A stretch of DNA of 64,000 nt, taken from positions 372,001 through 436,000 of the forward strand of contig CAVVSK010000010.1 in NCBI GenBank assembly GCA_963750965.1, written 5' to 3'. The position numbers were made by a program, and so were the translations under genes. Under the pieces are notes generated by a model that searched no databases, was not told the origin of the DNA, and worked only from the letters and a program-made list of their open reading frames with translations. This DNA comes from CANKHA01 sp963750965 (lineage in GTDB: Bacteria; Pseudomonadota; Alphaproteobacteria; Rhizobiales; Xanthobacteraceae). This document shows, in pieces, positions 34,583-42,617 of the stretch; within the stretch, counting starts at the first letter, position 1; each line of letters starts with the position of its first letter.

Positions 34583-35824
34583 ATGACAACTGAGCCCGCC
34601 GCGCCCGCCGACGCTCAAATTTCACTCCTGCGCCATAAACAATTTGCGCTCTATTGGTGGACCCGGGTTCTGTCGACAGTCGGCTACCAGATGCTCCATG
34701 TCGCGATCACCTGGCAGATCTATGAAATCACCAACAGCGCTTTCCACCTCGGCCTGGTCGGGCTTGTGCTTTTTGTCCCGGTCATCGCGGGCACCTTCAT
34801 CATCGGCCATGTGGCGGACCACTATGATCGGCGATGGGTGATCGCCATCTGTCAGGTCAGCAAAGGCCTCGGGGCGCTGATCCTGTTGCTCGCCGACTAC
34901 ACCGGATACCTAAGCGTCGGCGTAATTTACTTTGTCGTCTTCATCGTTGGCACCGGCCGTGCCTTCGAAGGCCCGACGATGCATACCATCCCCCCGAGCA
35001 TTATGCCGAAGGAGGTTCTTTCCCGCGCCATTGCAGCCGGCGCCACTGCGCATCAGGTGGCAGTGATCGGCGGTCCCGCGCTCGGCGGTTTCCTTCTCGC
35101 GTGGGGAGCGAATTTCGTCTACGTAATCTGCTTCGTGCTGTTTGTGATCGCGGCCACGCTAATCACTCTGGTTCGCATCCAGCGGCCGGCGAAAGTGAAG
35201 AAAGCCGTGACCCTGGAATCGGTTTTTGCCGGCTTTCACTTTATCCGCACCCGAAAGGTTATCTTCGGCGCCATTATGCTCGACCTTGCCGCCGTGCTGA
35301 TCGGCGGGGTGACCGCGCTGCTGCCGATCTTCGCGCGCGACATCCTACAGACCGGGCCCGAGGGCCTTGGTCTGCTGCGCTCCGCGCCCGCCGCCGGCGC
35401 GCTGATGACGTCGGGCTATCTCTCCAATATCCGGATCGACAAGCACGCCGGGCGTATCATGATTGGTGCGGTGGTCATTTATGGCCTGGCGACCGCGGCC
35501 TTCGGCGTCTCGTCCTGGCTCTGGCTGTCGATGATTATGCTGGCGATCACAGGCGCCGCGGACGCCGTCAGTGTCGTGGTGCGTCATTCGCTGGTGCAAA
35601 CCCGCACGCCTAACGACATGCTGGGCCGGGTGATGGCCGTGAACTCTACCTTCACCGGCACAACCTCGAACCTCGGCCAGTTCGAATCGGGCGTCGTTGC
35701 GGCGCTGATCGGCGCCGGTCCTGCCGTGGTGGTTGGAGGGCTGGGCGCCGCCGGCATCGCGGTGCTTTGGATCAAGCTCTTCCCCGACTTCTGGCGGGTA
35801 CAGAGCATAGTTCCGGAGAAATGA
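34583..35824 (+). CDS. MFS transporter (EntS-like), first of a tandem pair
   Basis: The 413-residue carrier has twelve predicted helices. Its start, SLLRHKQFALYWWTRVLSTV, and the loop motif GHVADHYDRRWVI between helices two and three are typical of the EntS/MFS_3 group of exporters of siderophores and drugs. It is the first of two adjacent, closely related genes; the second repeats the same motif and overlaps it by four bases (ATGA), showing duplication and co-translation. ATG 34583 is reasonable, although the ribosome-binding site is weak. The substrate is unknown. No siderophore or resistance gene lies beside it. Confidence 0.85.
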   Translation: MTTEPAAPADAQISLLRHKQFALYWWTRVLSTVGYQMLHVAITWQIYEITNSAFHLGLVGLVLFVPVIAGTFIIGHVADHYDRRWVIAICQVSKGLGALILLLADYTGYLSVGVIYFVVFIVGTGRAFEGPTMHTIPPSIMPKEVLSRAIAAGATAHQVAVIGGPALGGFLLAWGANFVYVICFVLFVIAATLITLVRIQRPAKVKKAVTLESVFAGFHFIRTRKVIFGAIMLDLAAVLIGGVTALLPIFARDILQTGPEGLGLLRSAPAAGALMTSGYLSNIRIDKHAGRIMIGAVVIYGLATAAFGVSSWLWLSMIMLAITGAADAVSVVVRHSLVQTRTPNDMLGRVMAVNSTFTGTTSNLGQFESGVVAALIGAGPAVVVGGLGAAGIAVLWIKLFPDFWRVQSIVPEK

Positions 35825-37062
35825 CGCCCGACGACCAATTCTCGCTGCTCCGCCACGGGCAGTATCGGATTTACTTTGCGACGCGCGTCGCCACGGCGCT
35901 TGCCTATCAGATGTTGTTCGTGGCGGTCGGCTGGCAGGTTTATGACCTGACAAATAGCGCGCTCGATCTTGGCCTGGTCGGCCTGCTTCTGTTTATCCCT
36001 TCCGTGCCTGGCACGCTGCTGGTCGGCCATGTGGCGGATCATTACGACCGCCGCTGGGTGATACGCCTCGCGCAGATAGGCAAGGCGATATGCGCAGGGG
36101 TGCTCACGGTCGGAAGCGTCACCGGCACGTTGAGCGTATACGTCATCTTTTCGACCGTGCTGGCAATCGGCTTCTGCCGCGCCTTCGACACCCCGACTTT
36201 GAACACGCTGGTGCCCGGTATCGTGCCGAAAGAAATGATTTCGCGCGCGGTCGCCGGCGGTTCGATGGCGAACCAGGTCGCGACCATCAGCGGGCCGGCG
36301 CTCGGCGGCATCCTTTATATTTTTGGTCCTGAAGTCGTTTACGGGCTTTGCTTCCTTGCCTTTATTACCGCGAGCATTCTGGTGGGTTTCATCCGGCTGA
36401 GTTATCCGCCGCGCGAAAAGAAACCCATCACGCTTGAGACAGTGTTTGCCGGCTTTACCTACCTTCGCCAAAACCGGATCATTTTTGGAGCAATCTCGCT
36501 CGACCTCTGCGTCATCATGCTCGGCGGGGTGATCGCGCTGTTGCCGGTATATGCGCGGGATATCCTGGAGACCGGTCCCTGGGGTCTCGGTCTGCTGCGT
36601 TCCGCGCCTGCAGTTGGGGCATTGATTGCGACGATCTTCCTGACCCGCGCCACGCTCCGCCGAAATTCTGGCAAGCTCATAGTATGCGCGCTCTGTATTT
36701 ACGGATTCTCGGTGTTGGTGTTCGGCATTTCCAACTGGCTGCCGCTCTCGTTTGCCGCGCTCATGGTCTATGGGGCAATGGATACACTGAATGCCGTTAT
36801 CCGCCAGTCGATGATCCAATCTCGCACCCCAAACGACAAGTTGGGGCGGGTGATGTCCGTGAGTTCGATGTTCACCAGTTCGGCCAGCACGCTCGGACAA
36901 TTCGAGTCCGGGGTGATGGCGGCGATATTCGGCGTGGTGCCGTCGGTGTTGATCGGCGGATTCGGCGCCATCGCTATCGCGCTGTTATGGATAAAACTGT
37001 TCCCTGAGCTGTGGCGCGTGCAGAGCGTGGTGCCGGAGAAAGAGGACCGCACCGCGCACTAG
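35821..37062 (+). CDS. MFS transporter (EntS-like), second of a tandem pair
   Basis: The 413-residue carrier repeats the architecture of its neighbour: SLLRHGQYRIYFATRV at the start, GHVADHYDRRWVIR in the loop between helices two and three, and the C-terminal LFPELWRVQSVVPEKE, which is almost the same as the end of the first copy. Clear sequence similarity over the whole length shows tandem duplication. ATG 35821 overlaps the preceding stop and fixes the start; an in-frame extension back to 35767 is only overlap with gene one. Equal length and coupling suggest that the two may form a heterodimer or have diverged in substrate. It ends 40 bases before the convergent SixA-type gene. Confidence 0.85.
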   Translation: MTPDDQFSLLRHGQYRIYFATRVATALAYQMLFVAVGWQVYDLTNSALDLGLVGLLLFIPSVPGTLLVGHVADHYDRRWVIRLAQIGKAICAGVLTVGSVTGTLSVYVIFSTVLAIGFCRAFDTPTLNTLVPGIVPKEMISRAVAGGSMANQVATISGPALGGILYIFGPEVVYGLCFLAFITASILVGFIRLSYPPREKKPITLETVFAGFTYLRQNRIIFGAISLDLCVIMLGGVIALLPVYARDILETGPWGLGLLRSAPAVGALIATIFLTRATLRRNSGKLIVCALCIYGFSVLVFGISNWLPLSFAALMVYGAMDTLNAVIRQSMIQSRTPNDKLGRVMSVSSMFTSSASTLGQFESGVMAAIFGVVPSVLIGGFGAIAIALLWIKLFPELWRVQSVVPEKEDRTAH

Positions 37063-37102
37063 CTTTGATGATTGGTTCGGCGGAGCTCTTGCCGGACCCC
37101 GG

Positions 37103-37630
37103 TTAGTCGGTTGCAGCCTTGAGCAGGGTTGGCGTCACAAAATGACTGAGCCGCCCGGCCTGCGTGTGCAGCTTCCGCCAATCGTCAAACGGGAATTCGA
37201 TGATCACCAATCCGCTGGTTGGCAGGTTTTCGCGCAGTTGTTCGCGGGCGTCGAGGTCGCCGGTCGCGATCAGCCCCACGGCCACGCGATGCAGGCTGGG
37301 GTTATGCCCGATGACCAGCAGCGTGGCGCAGGCGGTGCCTGTTTGCTGGATGACGTTGAGAATGGCTTGCGGCGAGGCGTCAAACAGCCGCTCCTCATAG
37401 GTTGCGCGGGTGCGCTTGCCGAGCGCGGGGGCCATCAGCTCCCACGTTTCCCGCGTGCGTTTTGAAGGCGATACAATCGCGTGGTCGGGCTGAAGCTGAT
37501 GCCGGGCCATGTAGGCGCCGATCTTCGGGGCATCCTTCTGGCCGCGGGAAGCCAGCGGACGGTCGTGGTCGCGGATTTGGCCGTCCGCGGGGACCGCCTT
37601 GGCGTGACGCAGCAGCATGAGAGTGCGCAT
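37103..37630 (-). CDS. SixA-type histidine phosphatase
   Basis: The 175-residue protein starts MRTLMLLRHAKAVP, with the phosphohistidine-forming RHAK motif of the histidine phosphatase superfamily. It also has the second conserved histidine in VIGHNPSLHRVA and the arginine in SPSKRTRETWE. Members of this short subgroup, such as E. coli SixA, dephosphorylate histidine on phosphotransferase or Hpt proteins. Its target here is not known; an Hpt protein is encoded at 9761 and a hybrid kinase at 42618. ATG 37630 is preceded by an AGGGCTGCC stretch. It is monocistronic between convergent and divergent genes. Confidence 0.88.
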   Translation of the reverse strand: MRTLMLLRHAKAVPADGQIRDHDRPLASRGQKDAPKIGAYMARHQLQPDHAIVSPSKRTRETWELMAPALGKRTRATYEERLFDASPQAILNVIQQTGTACATLLVIGHNPSLHRVAVGLIATGDLDAREQLRENLPTSGLVIIEFPFDDWRKLHTQAGRLSHFVTPTLLKAATD

Positions 37631-37817
37631 GGCAGCCCTTTGACAATGTTCACAGATTGTGTCTGCCTCGCCCCAGAATGCAACGGTATTTCGTCGGTTT
37701 CGGGAAGACCGTACCGGCGTCGATTTTCCGAGCCATCCGGGCTAAATTCGGCTCGCCCCGCTGGCGGCATAGGCGGCCAGCGCGAACTGGGCCGCGTCAG
37801 AATACAGAAGGATCTTA

Positions 37818-39470
37818 ATGCAGGGGGACGGTCCGATCTCCGACGGGGCTAGCTGGTATGCGGAAGCCACGGTGCCGGCGCCCGAACGCCCCCGGCTGAC
37901 CTTTGATCTCGACGTGGATGTCTGCGTGATCGGCGGCGGCCTCGCCGGCCTGACCGCCGCGCGCGAGATTGCTCGACGCGGATGGTCGGTCGCGGTGCTG
38001 GAGGCTCAGACCGTGGCGTCTGGCGCTTCGGGACGTAATTTGGGTCTTGTGCTGCCTGGATATCTCGAAAGCCTAGAGCGAATCATTGAGCGGGTCGGGC
38101 GGGAGCAAGCCAAGGAGCTTTGGGAGCTGTCCGAACGTGGTTTGGATTATGTTCGCGAAACCATCCGCGAAACCAACATGCCCGGCGTCGAGCCGGTGAA
38201 CGGATGGCTCTCGGTCGCGAAATTTCGCGAAAATCCCAGGCTCGCCGAGGAGGCTAAGTTGTTGCGCGAGGAGTTCGGCGCGCAAGCAGAAGCGTGGTCT
38301 GCGGAGCAAGTGCGGGAACAGCTCAAGAGTCCGCTGTATCAGAACGCCATTCATTTCCCGCGCGCCTTCCACATCCATCCGATGAACTACGCGAGGGGGC
38401 TGGCGGCGGCGGCCGAGCAGGCGGGCGCGCGTATCTTCGAACATACGCCGGCGCTTTCACTCGATCCCGCCGGCATCCGCAAGCGTGTCGCTACGCCGTC
38501 GGGGCGCATGCGCGCGGCGCGAATTGTGTTGGCGGGCAACACCGGACTTGGCGCGCTGATGCCGCGGCTGGCGGATAGTCTTCTGCCGATCACGACCTAT
38601 GTGGCGACCACCGCGCCGCTCGGGGAAAAGCTGAACCAAGCAATCCTTTATAAGGGCGGCGTCAGCGACAGCGTCTTTGCCGATAGCCATTATCGCATTA
38701 TCGGCGGCGACCGCCTGATGTGGGCCGGCGGCATGACCATGTGGGCCGCGGATCCCAAACGCTACGCGCGGCGGCTTGCGGCCGATATCCGTCGCGCCTA
38801 TCCGCAGCTCGGCCGCGTGACGGTGGATCATGTCTGGTCAGGAACGCTGGGACGCGCCGTGCACAAAATGCCGCAGATTGGCGAAATGATGCGCGGAGTT
38901 TGGGTGGCCAGCGGTTTCGGCGGCCACGGCTTCAACACCACTGCCATGGCAGGCGATCTGATCGCGCGCGGCATCGTCGAGGGGGACCGGACTTGGCGGT
39001 TGTTCTCGCCCTATGACCTCGTTTGGGCGGGCGGCGCCGGCGGCCGCGCCGCGGCCCAGGCGCTCTATTGGACGCGCCGCGTCCGCGAGCGCCTGAATGC
39101 GCAGTTCGGTCGCCCGGCCGATTTGCGCGAGGAGCTCAGCTTTCCCGCTGACGCAGTGGCATCCAAGATGGCCAAGAAAACTGCCGGCGCGTTGGCCGTC
39201 GCGGAAAATCCCTTGAGGGCGGCCAGCGACCAGACTTCGTCGCAATTTTCAGTTCCAGAACTGGCCGCGGCCCCCGCTAATCAGGCTTCCAATCCCCCGG
39301 CCGCGCACGACACAATCGTGCCGGAACGCCCGGCACGCCACCGAAAACCGGTGGCGCCGAAAAACCCGAATCCAGATGGCAACGATGGCCGCAAAAACAA
39401 GGCGGAATCTAAAATGGCGCTGGAGGAGGACGCGACTTCCGCGGCCGACGGTCTCCCGGCCGACAATTGA
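37818..39470 (+). CDS. FAD-dependent amine/D-amino-acid-type oxidoreductase with disordered tail
   Basis: The 550-residue protein has the FAD-binding Rossmann motif VIGGGLAGLTAAREIARRGW (residues 36-55), then E61 or so for the ribose, and a GASGRNLG segment that closes around the isoalloxazine in the DAO family (glycine oxidase, sarcosine oxidase, D-amino-acid dehydrogenase). The central part WAGGMTMW and GVWVASGFGGHGFNTT are typical. The core ends near residue 405. The remaining 140 residues are low complexity, rich in alanine, proline, lysine and asparagine, and are probably disordered. This tail is unusual for the family and may anchor it to membrane or partner. ATG 37818 gives a normal N-terminus. 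The substrate is unknown. Confidence 0.8.
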   Translation: MQGDGPISDGASWYAEATVPAPERPRLTFDLDVDVCVIGGGLAGLTAAREIARRGWSVAVLEAQTVASGASGRNLGLVLPGYLESLERIIERVGREQAKELWELSERGLDYVRETIRETNMPGVEPVNGWLSVAKFRENPRLAEEAKLLREEFGAQAEAWSAEQVREQLKSPLYQNAIHFPRAFHIHPMNYARGLAAAAEQAGARIFEHTPALSLDPAGIRKRVATPSGRMRAARIVLAGNTGLGALMPRLADSLLPITTYVATTAPLGEKLNQAILYKGGVSDSVFADSHYRIIGGDRLMWAGGMTMWAADPKRYARRLAADIRRAYPQLGRVTVDHVWSGTLGRAVHKMPQIGEMMRGVWVASGFGGHGFNTTAMAGDLIARGIVEGDRTWRLFSPYDLVWAGGAGGRAAAQALYWTRRVRERLNAQFGRPADLREELSFPADAVASKMAKKTAGALAVAENPLRAASDQTSSQFSVPELAAAPANQASNPPAAHDTIVPERPARHRKPVAPKNPNPDGNDGRKNKAESKMALEEDATSAADGLPADN

Positions 39471-39550
39471 CCGGTCGGATGTAACTGGAAGTCTCTGTGA
39501 TCCGTATATAGCTCACGGATGACCGCTTTGATGACAAAGGCAGGCAAGTC

Positions 39551-40060
39551 ATGACAACGAAATGCACCCGTCGTTATTTGCTCGCAGGCGCGGGCCTTAC
39601 GGCACTCGCAGTCGTGCGGTGGCCGAACCCCGCAAGCGCACTGACCGAGGGAAATTTTGAAGTGCAGAAAGCCGAAGAGGAATGGCGCAAACTCCTGACC
39701 AAGCAGCAGTTCGACGTGTTGCGCAAGCACGGCACCGAATATCCAGGCTCCAGCCCGCTCAATCGCGAAAAGCGCAAGGGCATTTACTCCTGCGTCGGCT
39801 GCGACCTGCCGCTGTTCTCTTCGGAGACGAAATATGAAAGCGGCACCGGCTGGCCGAGTTTCTGGCAGCCGTTAGCCAACGCGATCGGAACCAAGGTGGA
39901 CAGATCGCTCCTTATGACCCGCACCGAAGTGCATTGCCGTCGATGCGGCGGTCATCTCGGCCATGTTTTCGAGGATGGACCGAAACCCACGGGCCTCCGC
40001 TACTGCATGAACGGAGTGGCGTTGAAATTCATGCCCGCAGCCGACGCGGGACCCGCGTAA
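39551..40060 (+). CDS. msrB: Peptide-methionine (R)-S-oxide reductase with Tat signal
   Basis: The 169-residue protein has a twin-arginine signal (TRRYLLAGAGLTALA) and then an MsrB domain. The zinc cysteines are in YSCVGCDLPLF and CRRCGGHLGHVF; the catalytic cysteine is in GLRYCMNGVALKF. It reduces the R-sulfoxide of methionine in proteins, here in the periplasm. Tat-exported MsrB proteins usually receive electrons from a membrane partner, but none is encoded nearby. ATG 39551 lies 11 bases after GGCAGG. It sits 80 bases after the FAD oxidoreductase on the same strand and before a small uncharacterised frame. The zinc site argues for a folded, cofactor-loaded protein suitable for Tat export. 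Confidence 0.93.
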   Translation: MTTKCTRRYLLAGAGLTALAVVRWPNPASALTEGNFEVQKAEEEWRKLLTKQQFDVLRKHGTEYPGSSPLNREKRKGIYSCVGCDLPLFSSETKYESGTGWPSFWQPLANAIGTKVDRSLLMTRTEVHCRRCGGHLGHVFEDGPKPTGLRYCMNGVALKFMPAADAGPA

Positions 40061-40103
40061 TAAGCCCTATCATGCGGAGGCGTGCTTACGCGCGTCGAAA
40101 TCC

Positions 40104-40340
40104 ATGACCGCGCCGACGTATGCGGATGGCCTTCCGCTTGACGCAGCCGGCATTGACCTTATCGCGTATTGTCTGCCTGCATCACCGGCAAACAGAAGCG
40201 GCTCGCCCCTCGATGCGCTCATCACTGAAGCGTCGCGGCTCGGGCCGCCTGAATTCGCCTTAGCGGAGGTCGCAAGCTGGCTTTTGGCGATTCGGCAGCG
40301 GTGCGGCCACGATCAACTTTGCGGGCGGAAGTGGAACTGA
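40104..40340 (+). CDS. Possible small protein of unknown function
   Basis: This frame of 78 codons begins MTAPTYADGLPLDAAGIDLI and has a balanced composition with one hydrophobic stretch (EFALAEVASWLLAI), but no recognisable domain and only a weak ribosome-binding site. It is on the same strand as msrB (43 bases before) and dksA (200 bases after). It may be genuine or chance. Confidence 0.35.
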   Translation: MTAPTYADGLPLDAAGIDLIAYCLPASPANRSGSPLDALITEASRLGPPEFALAEVASWLLAIRQRCGHDQLCGRKWN

Positions 40341-40540
40341 AAAGGCCGAAACACGTTGAATCTCCCCGCGAACCGGCCGCGATTCCACAACCGGCACTTG
40401 CCGATTTCGTGAAATTCACAACTATTTCAGCTATTTACCACATTCTCCGGCAACGGCTTCGGCCGCTATTCAATGATTGTCCGGGATTTCGCGCCGCTAT
40501 ATAAGCGTGCCGCGAGGAGGAACTCGCCTAGGGAAACGAA

Positions 40541-40981
40541 ATGCACGGAGCGACCAAAGTGCAGATGACCGCGGAGAAAACTAAAAACTACCGGCCATCC
40601 GATAAAGAGCCTTTCATGAACGAGCGCCAGCGGGAGCACTTCCGCAACAAACTGCTCGCCTGGAAGGAGGAAATCCTCAAGGAGGCCAAGGACACCCTGC
40701 AACATTTGCAGGACGAAAACCAAAACCATCCCGATCTGGCCGATCGCGCCTCATCCGAAACCGATAGGGCGATTGAGTTGCGGGCGCGTGACCGCCAGCG
40801 CAAGCTCATTGCCAAGATCGACGCAGCGTTGCAGCGGATCGACGACGGCACTTACGGCTATTGCGAGGAAACCGGCGAGCCGATTTCCATCAAGCGCCTC
40901 GAAGCCCGACCGATTGCAACGATGTCGGTGGAAGCGCAGGAGCGGCACGAGCGCCGCGAGCGCATATACCGGGACGAATAG
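40541..40981 (+). CDS. dksA: RNA polymerase-binding transcription factor DksA, one-cysteine zinc-finger variant
   Basis: The 146-residue protein has the DksA coiled-coil (about 25-110) with the tip DLADRASSETDRA, which reaches the polymerase secondary channel. The globular end reads GYCEETGEPISIKRLEARPI, in which only one of the four usual zinc ligands remains; this is typical of many alphaproteobacterial DksA proteins, which are folded without zinc. DksA with ppGpp tunes rRNA and amino-acid promoters in the stringent response. Starts at 40541 and 40565 are both plausible; the former has an AGGGAAAC stretch. It precedes the fliO-like/cckA region, as in related genomes. Confidence 0.92.
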   Translation: MHGATKVQMTAEKTKNYRPSDKEPFMNERQREHFRNKLLAWKEEILKEAKDTLQHLQDENQNHPDLADRASSETDRAIELRARDRQRKLIAKIDAALQRIDDGTYGYCEETGEPISIKRLEARPIATMSVEAQERHERRERIYRDE

Positions 40982-41156
40982 CGTTCCGGCGGGAAGGGGA
41001 CTGCATCTGCGCGCCTCCGGCGACGCTGCCGATGCGGGGGCTCGTCCTTGAATAAATCGCGCGAGCCGTTCTGCCGCGACCTTTGCAAGGCACTTTAGAT
41101 CACTTGCCCGGTCGAAGCTGTCATCCGACAAAACTCGGCAGTCGGAACAAGCATCA

Positions 41157-42128
41157 TCAGGTCTTTCCCGGGGGACGACCGAGCAAGCTTGCCATCTCTT
41201 CTTCGAGACTGTCATACAGGGTTTTTGATGGTGTCGGCTTCGCTTCGGTCCGCGCCGGTTGTGGCTGTGGCTGCGGGGGCGGGGCACTTTGCTCCGGGGG
41301 CGTCTCGGCCGGTTTGTCCTTAGCCGGCGCAGGAGTTTCGAGGGCGACGCGCGGTTCATTTGAGCGGCGCAGCGAGGATTCCAGCCGGTTCGCCATCTCA
41401 GTCAGATTCTGATCCGGCTCCATCCCAGCGGAGCTCTTTTCGAATTTCTCGATCTTTGCCGCCGGAGCGACAGCAGGCGCAGGCGCGATCGGAGCAGGGC
41501 GGCTCATCGTCGGGGCGGAGGGCCGCGTGAACTGTGGCTCGCGTTGCACCGCAGGTCGCGCGGTGAACTCATCGGCCAAGGTCGTCATTGTATCCGGTTT
41601 CTCGAGCCGAGGCTCGGTACGGGCCGGCGGGTGCTGCGGTTCCGAAGGCGTTGGCCACGTCCATTGCATCGGCTCTTCCGGGGCCGCCCGCGGCGTCGTG
41701 CGTCCATTGGTCTCCGATTGCGGCTGCAACGGCCACACGGCGCCTTCAGCGACGGGCACCGCGCGCGTTGGAGGTTCGGGAATGGGCAGGGGGCGGCCGA
41801 CGGCCGGCTCCACCGCCTTGTCGCGCTGCGCGCTTATGGCGCGGACGATATTCTGCTCGACCACGACATCGGTGGGGCCGCCGATCATCAGCAGATGCTC
41901 GACATTGTCGCGCCGGATGATGACGAGTTTCCGGCGCGCGTCCACCGCTGCAGCGTCGACTACCGCGAGCCGGGGCTGCCGTCCGCGTGCGGAAGATCCG
42001 CCGAAGCCACTCGCGCTGAAACGGCGCACGAGCCATGCCGTAACGCCGATCAGCGCGAGCACGATCACGAAGGCAATGAAGAATTTCAAAGCAGGCGAAA
42101 CGTCTGCGCCGAACAGCGTGTCGAACAT
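41157..42128 (-). CDS. FliO-like membrane protein with long proline-rich tail
   Basis: The 323-residue protein has one membrane helix (KFFIAFVIVLALIGVTAWLV, about 15-35), then a short domain of FliO type (RLAVVDAAAVDARRKLVIIR ... HLLMIGGPTDVVVEQNI). After residue 110 it is low complexity: proline, alanine, glutamate and glutamine predominate in a probably disordered 200-residue tail. FliO helps FliP assembly in the flagellar export gate, but solitary FliO-like genes occur next to cckA in non-motile rhizobia as well, so the role may not be flagellar. It diverges from cckA. ATG 42128 is the natural start. No other flagellar gene occurs in the window. Confidence 0.7.
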   Translation of the reverse strand: MFDTLFGADVSPALKFFIAFVIVLALIGVTAWLVRRFSASGFGGSSARGRQPRLAVVDAAAVDARRKLVIIRRDNVEHLLMIGGPTDVVVEQNIVRAISAQRDKAVEPAVGRPLPIPEPPTRAVPVAEGAVWPLQPQSETNGRTTPRAAPEEPMQWTWPTPSEPQHPPARTEPRLEKPDTMTTLADEFTARPAVQREPQFTRPSAPTMSRPAPIAPAPAVAPAAKIEKFEKSSAGMEPDQNLTEMANRLESSLRRSNEPRVALETPAPAKDKPAETPPEQSAPPPQPQPQPARTEAKPTPSKTLYDSLEEEMASLLGRPPGKT

Positions 42129-42617
42129 GGGCTTTTTCGTCTTTCAGTTCACTCGGATCAGATACGGCGGGATCGCCGGGAGTGTAACGGCTGCGGTAAT
42201 ACTTTGCTTACTGCAATAGTAACAAATCATTACATTTGGACTTTGCTTGGTCGTCAATGCCCGTGGCTTTGAAGGACTGCCGTCCACGACGAGCGTTACC
42301 CGGCATTACCAGCCCTGGCAACGTCTGCTACCATGGTAGGGGTGTAGCGGCCCCGGGGCCTCCCGGACACGCGTGGCGCGCCAATATCCCTTTTTCGCCG
42401 CCGCGGACGCCCAGGCAGAGGCAGAAGACCTCGCCCACAATCCCGATCGACCATTACAAGCAGTAGCCGAGGCCAAAAGCTGCGAGATACGCCTTGCCGG
42501 GCGATTTCCCGTTGATTCTCAGTCTGCTTGCCAGCGAAACCCTTGCGCGGACGGCCCCGGCTGGGGCACTCAAGAAGGGCGCTGCTTCGCGCGCATCGGG
42601 ACGGATTCGAGCCGAAT
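42129..42617. promoter_or_regulatory. Long divergent intergenic region before cckA
   Basis: The 489 bases between the FliO-like and CckA starts hold no recognisable protein. An AT-rich part at 42190-42245 includes GTAACAAATCATTAC (about 42218-42232), whose outer GTAA and TTAC form a dyad and which may belong to a promoter or operator. The cckA frame is open back to 42528, but the family start at 42618 is preferred. Confidence 0.4.

Noticed and set aside
34834..35613. 259-codon frame inside the first MFS gene
   Set aside because: Overlapping shadow frame without domain or start signal.
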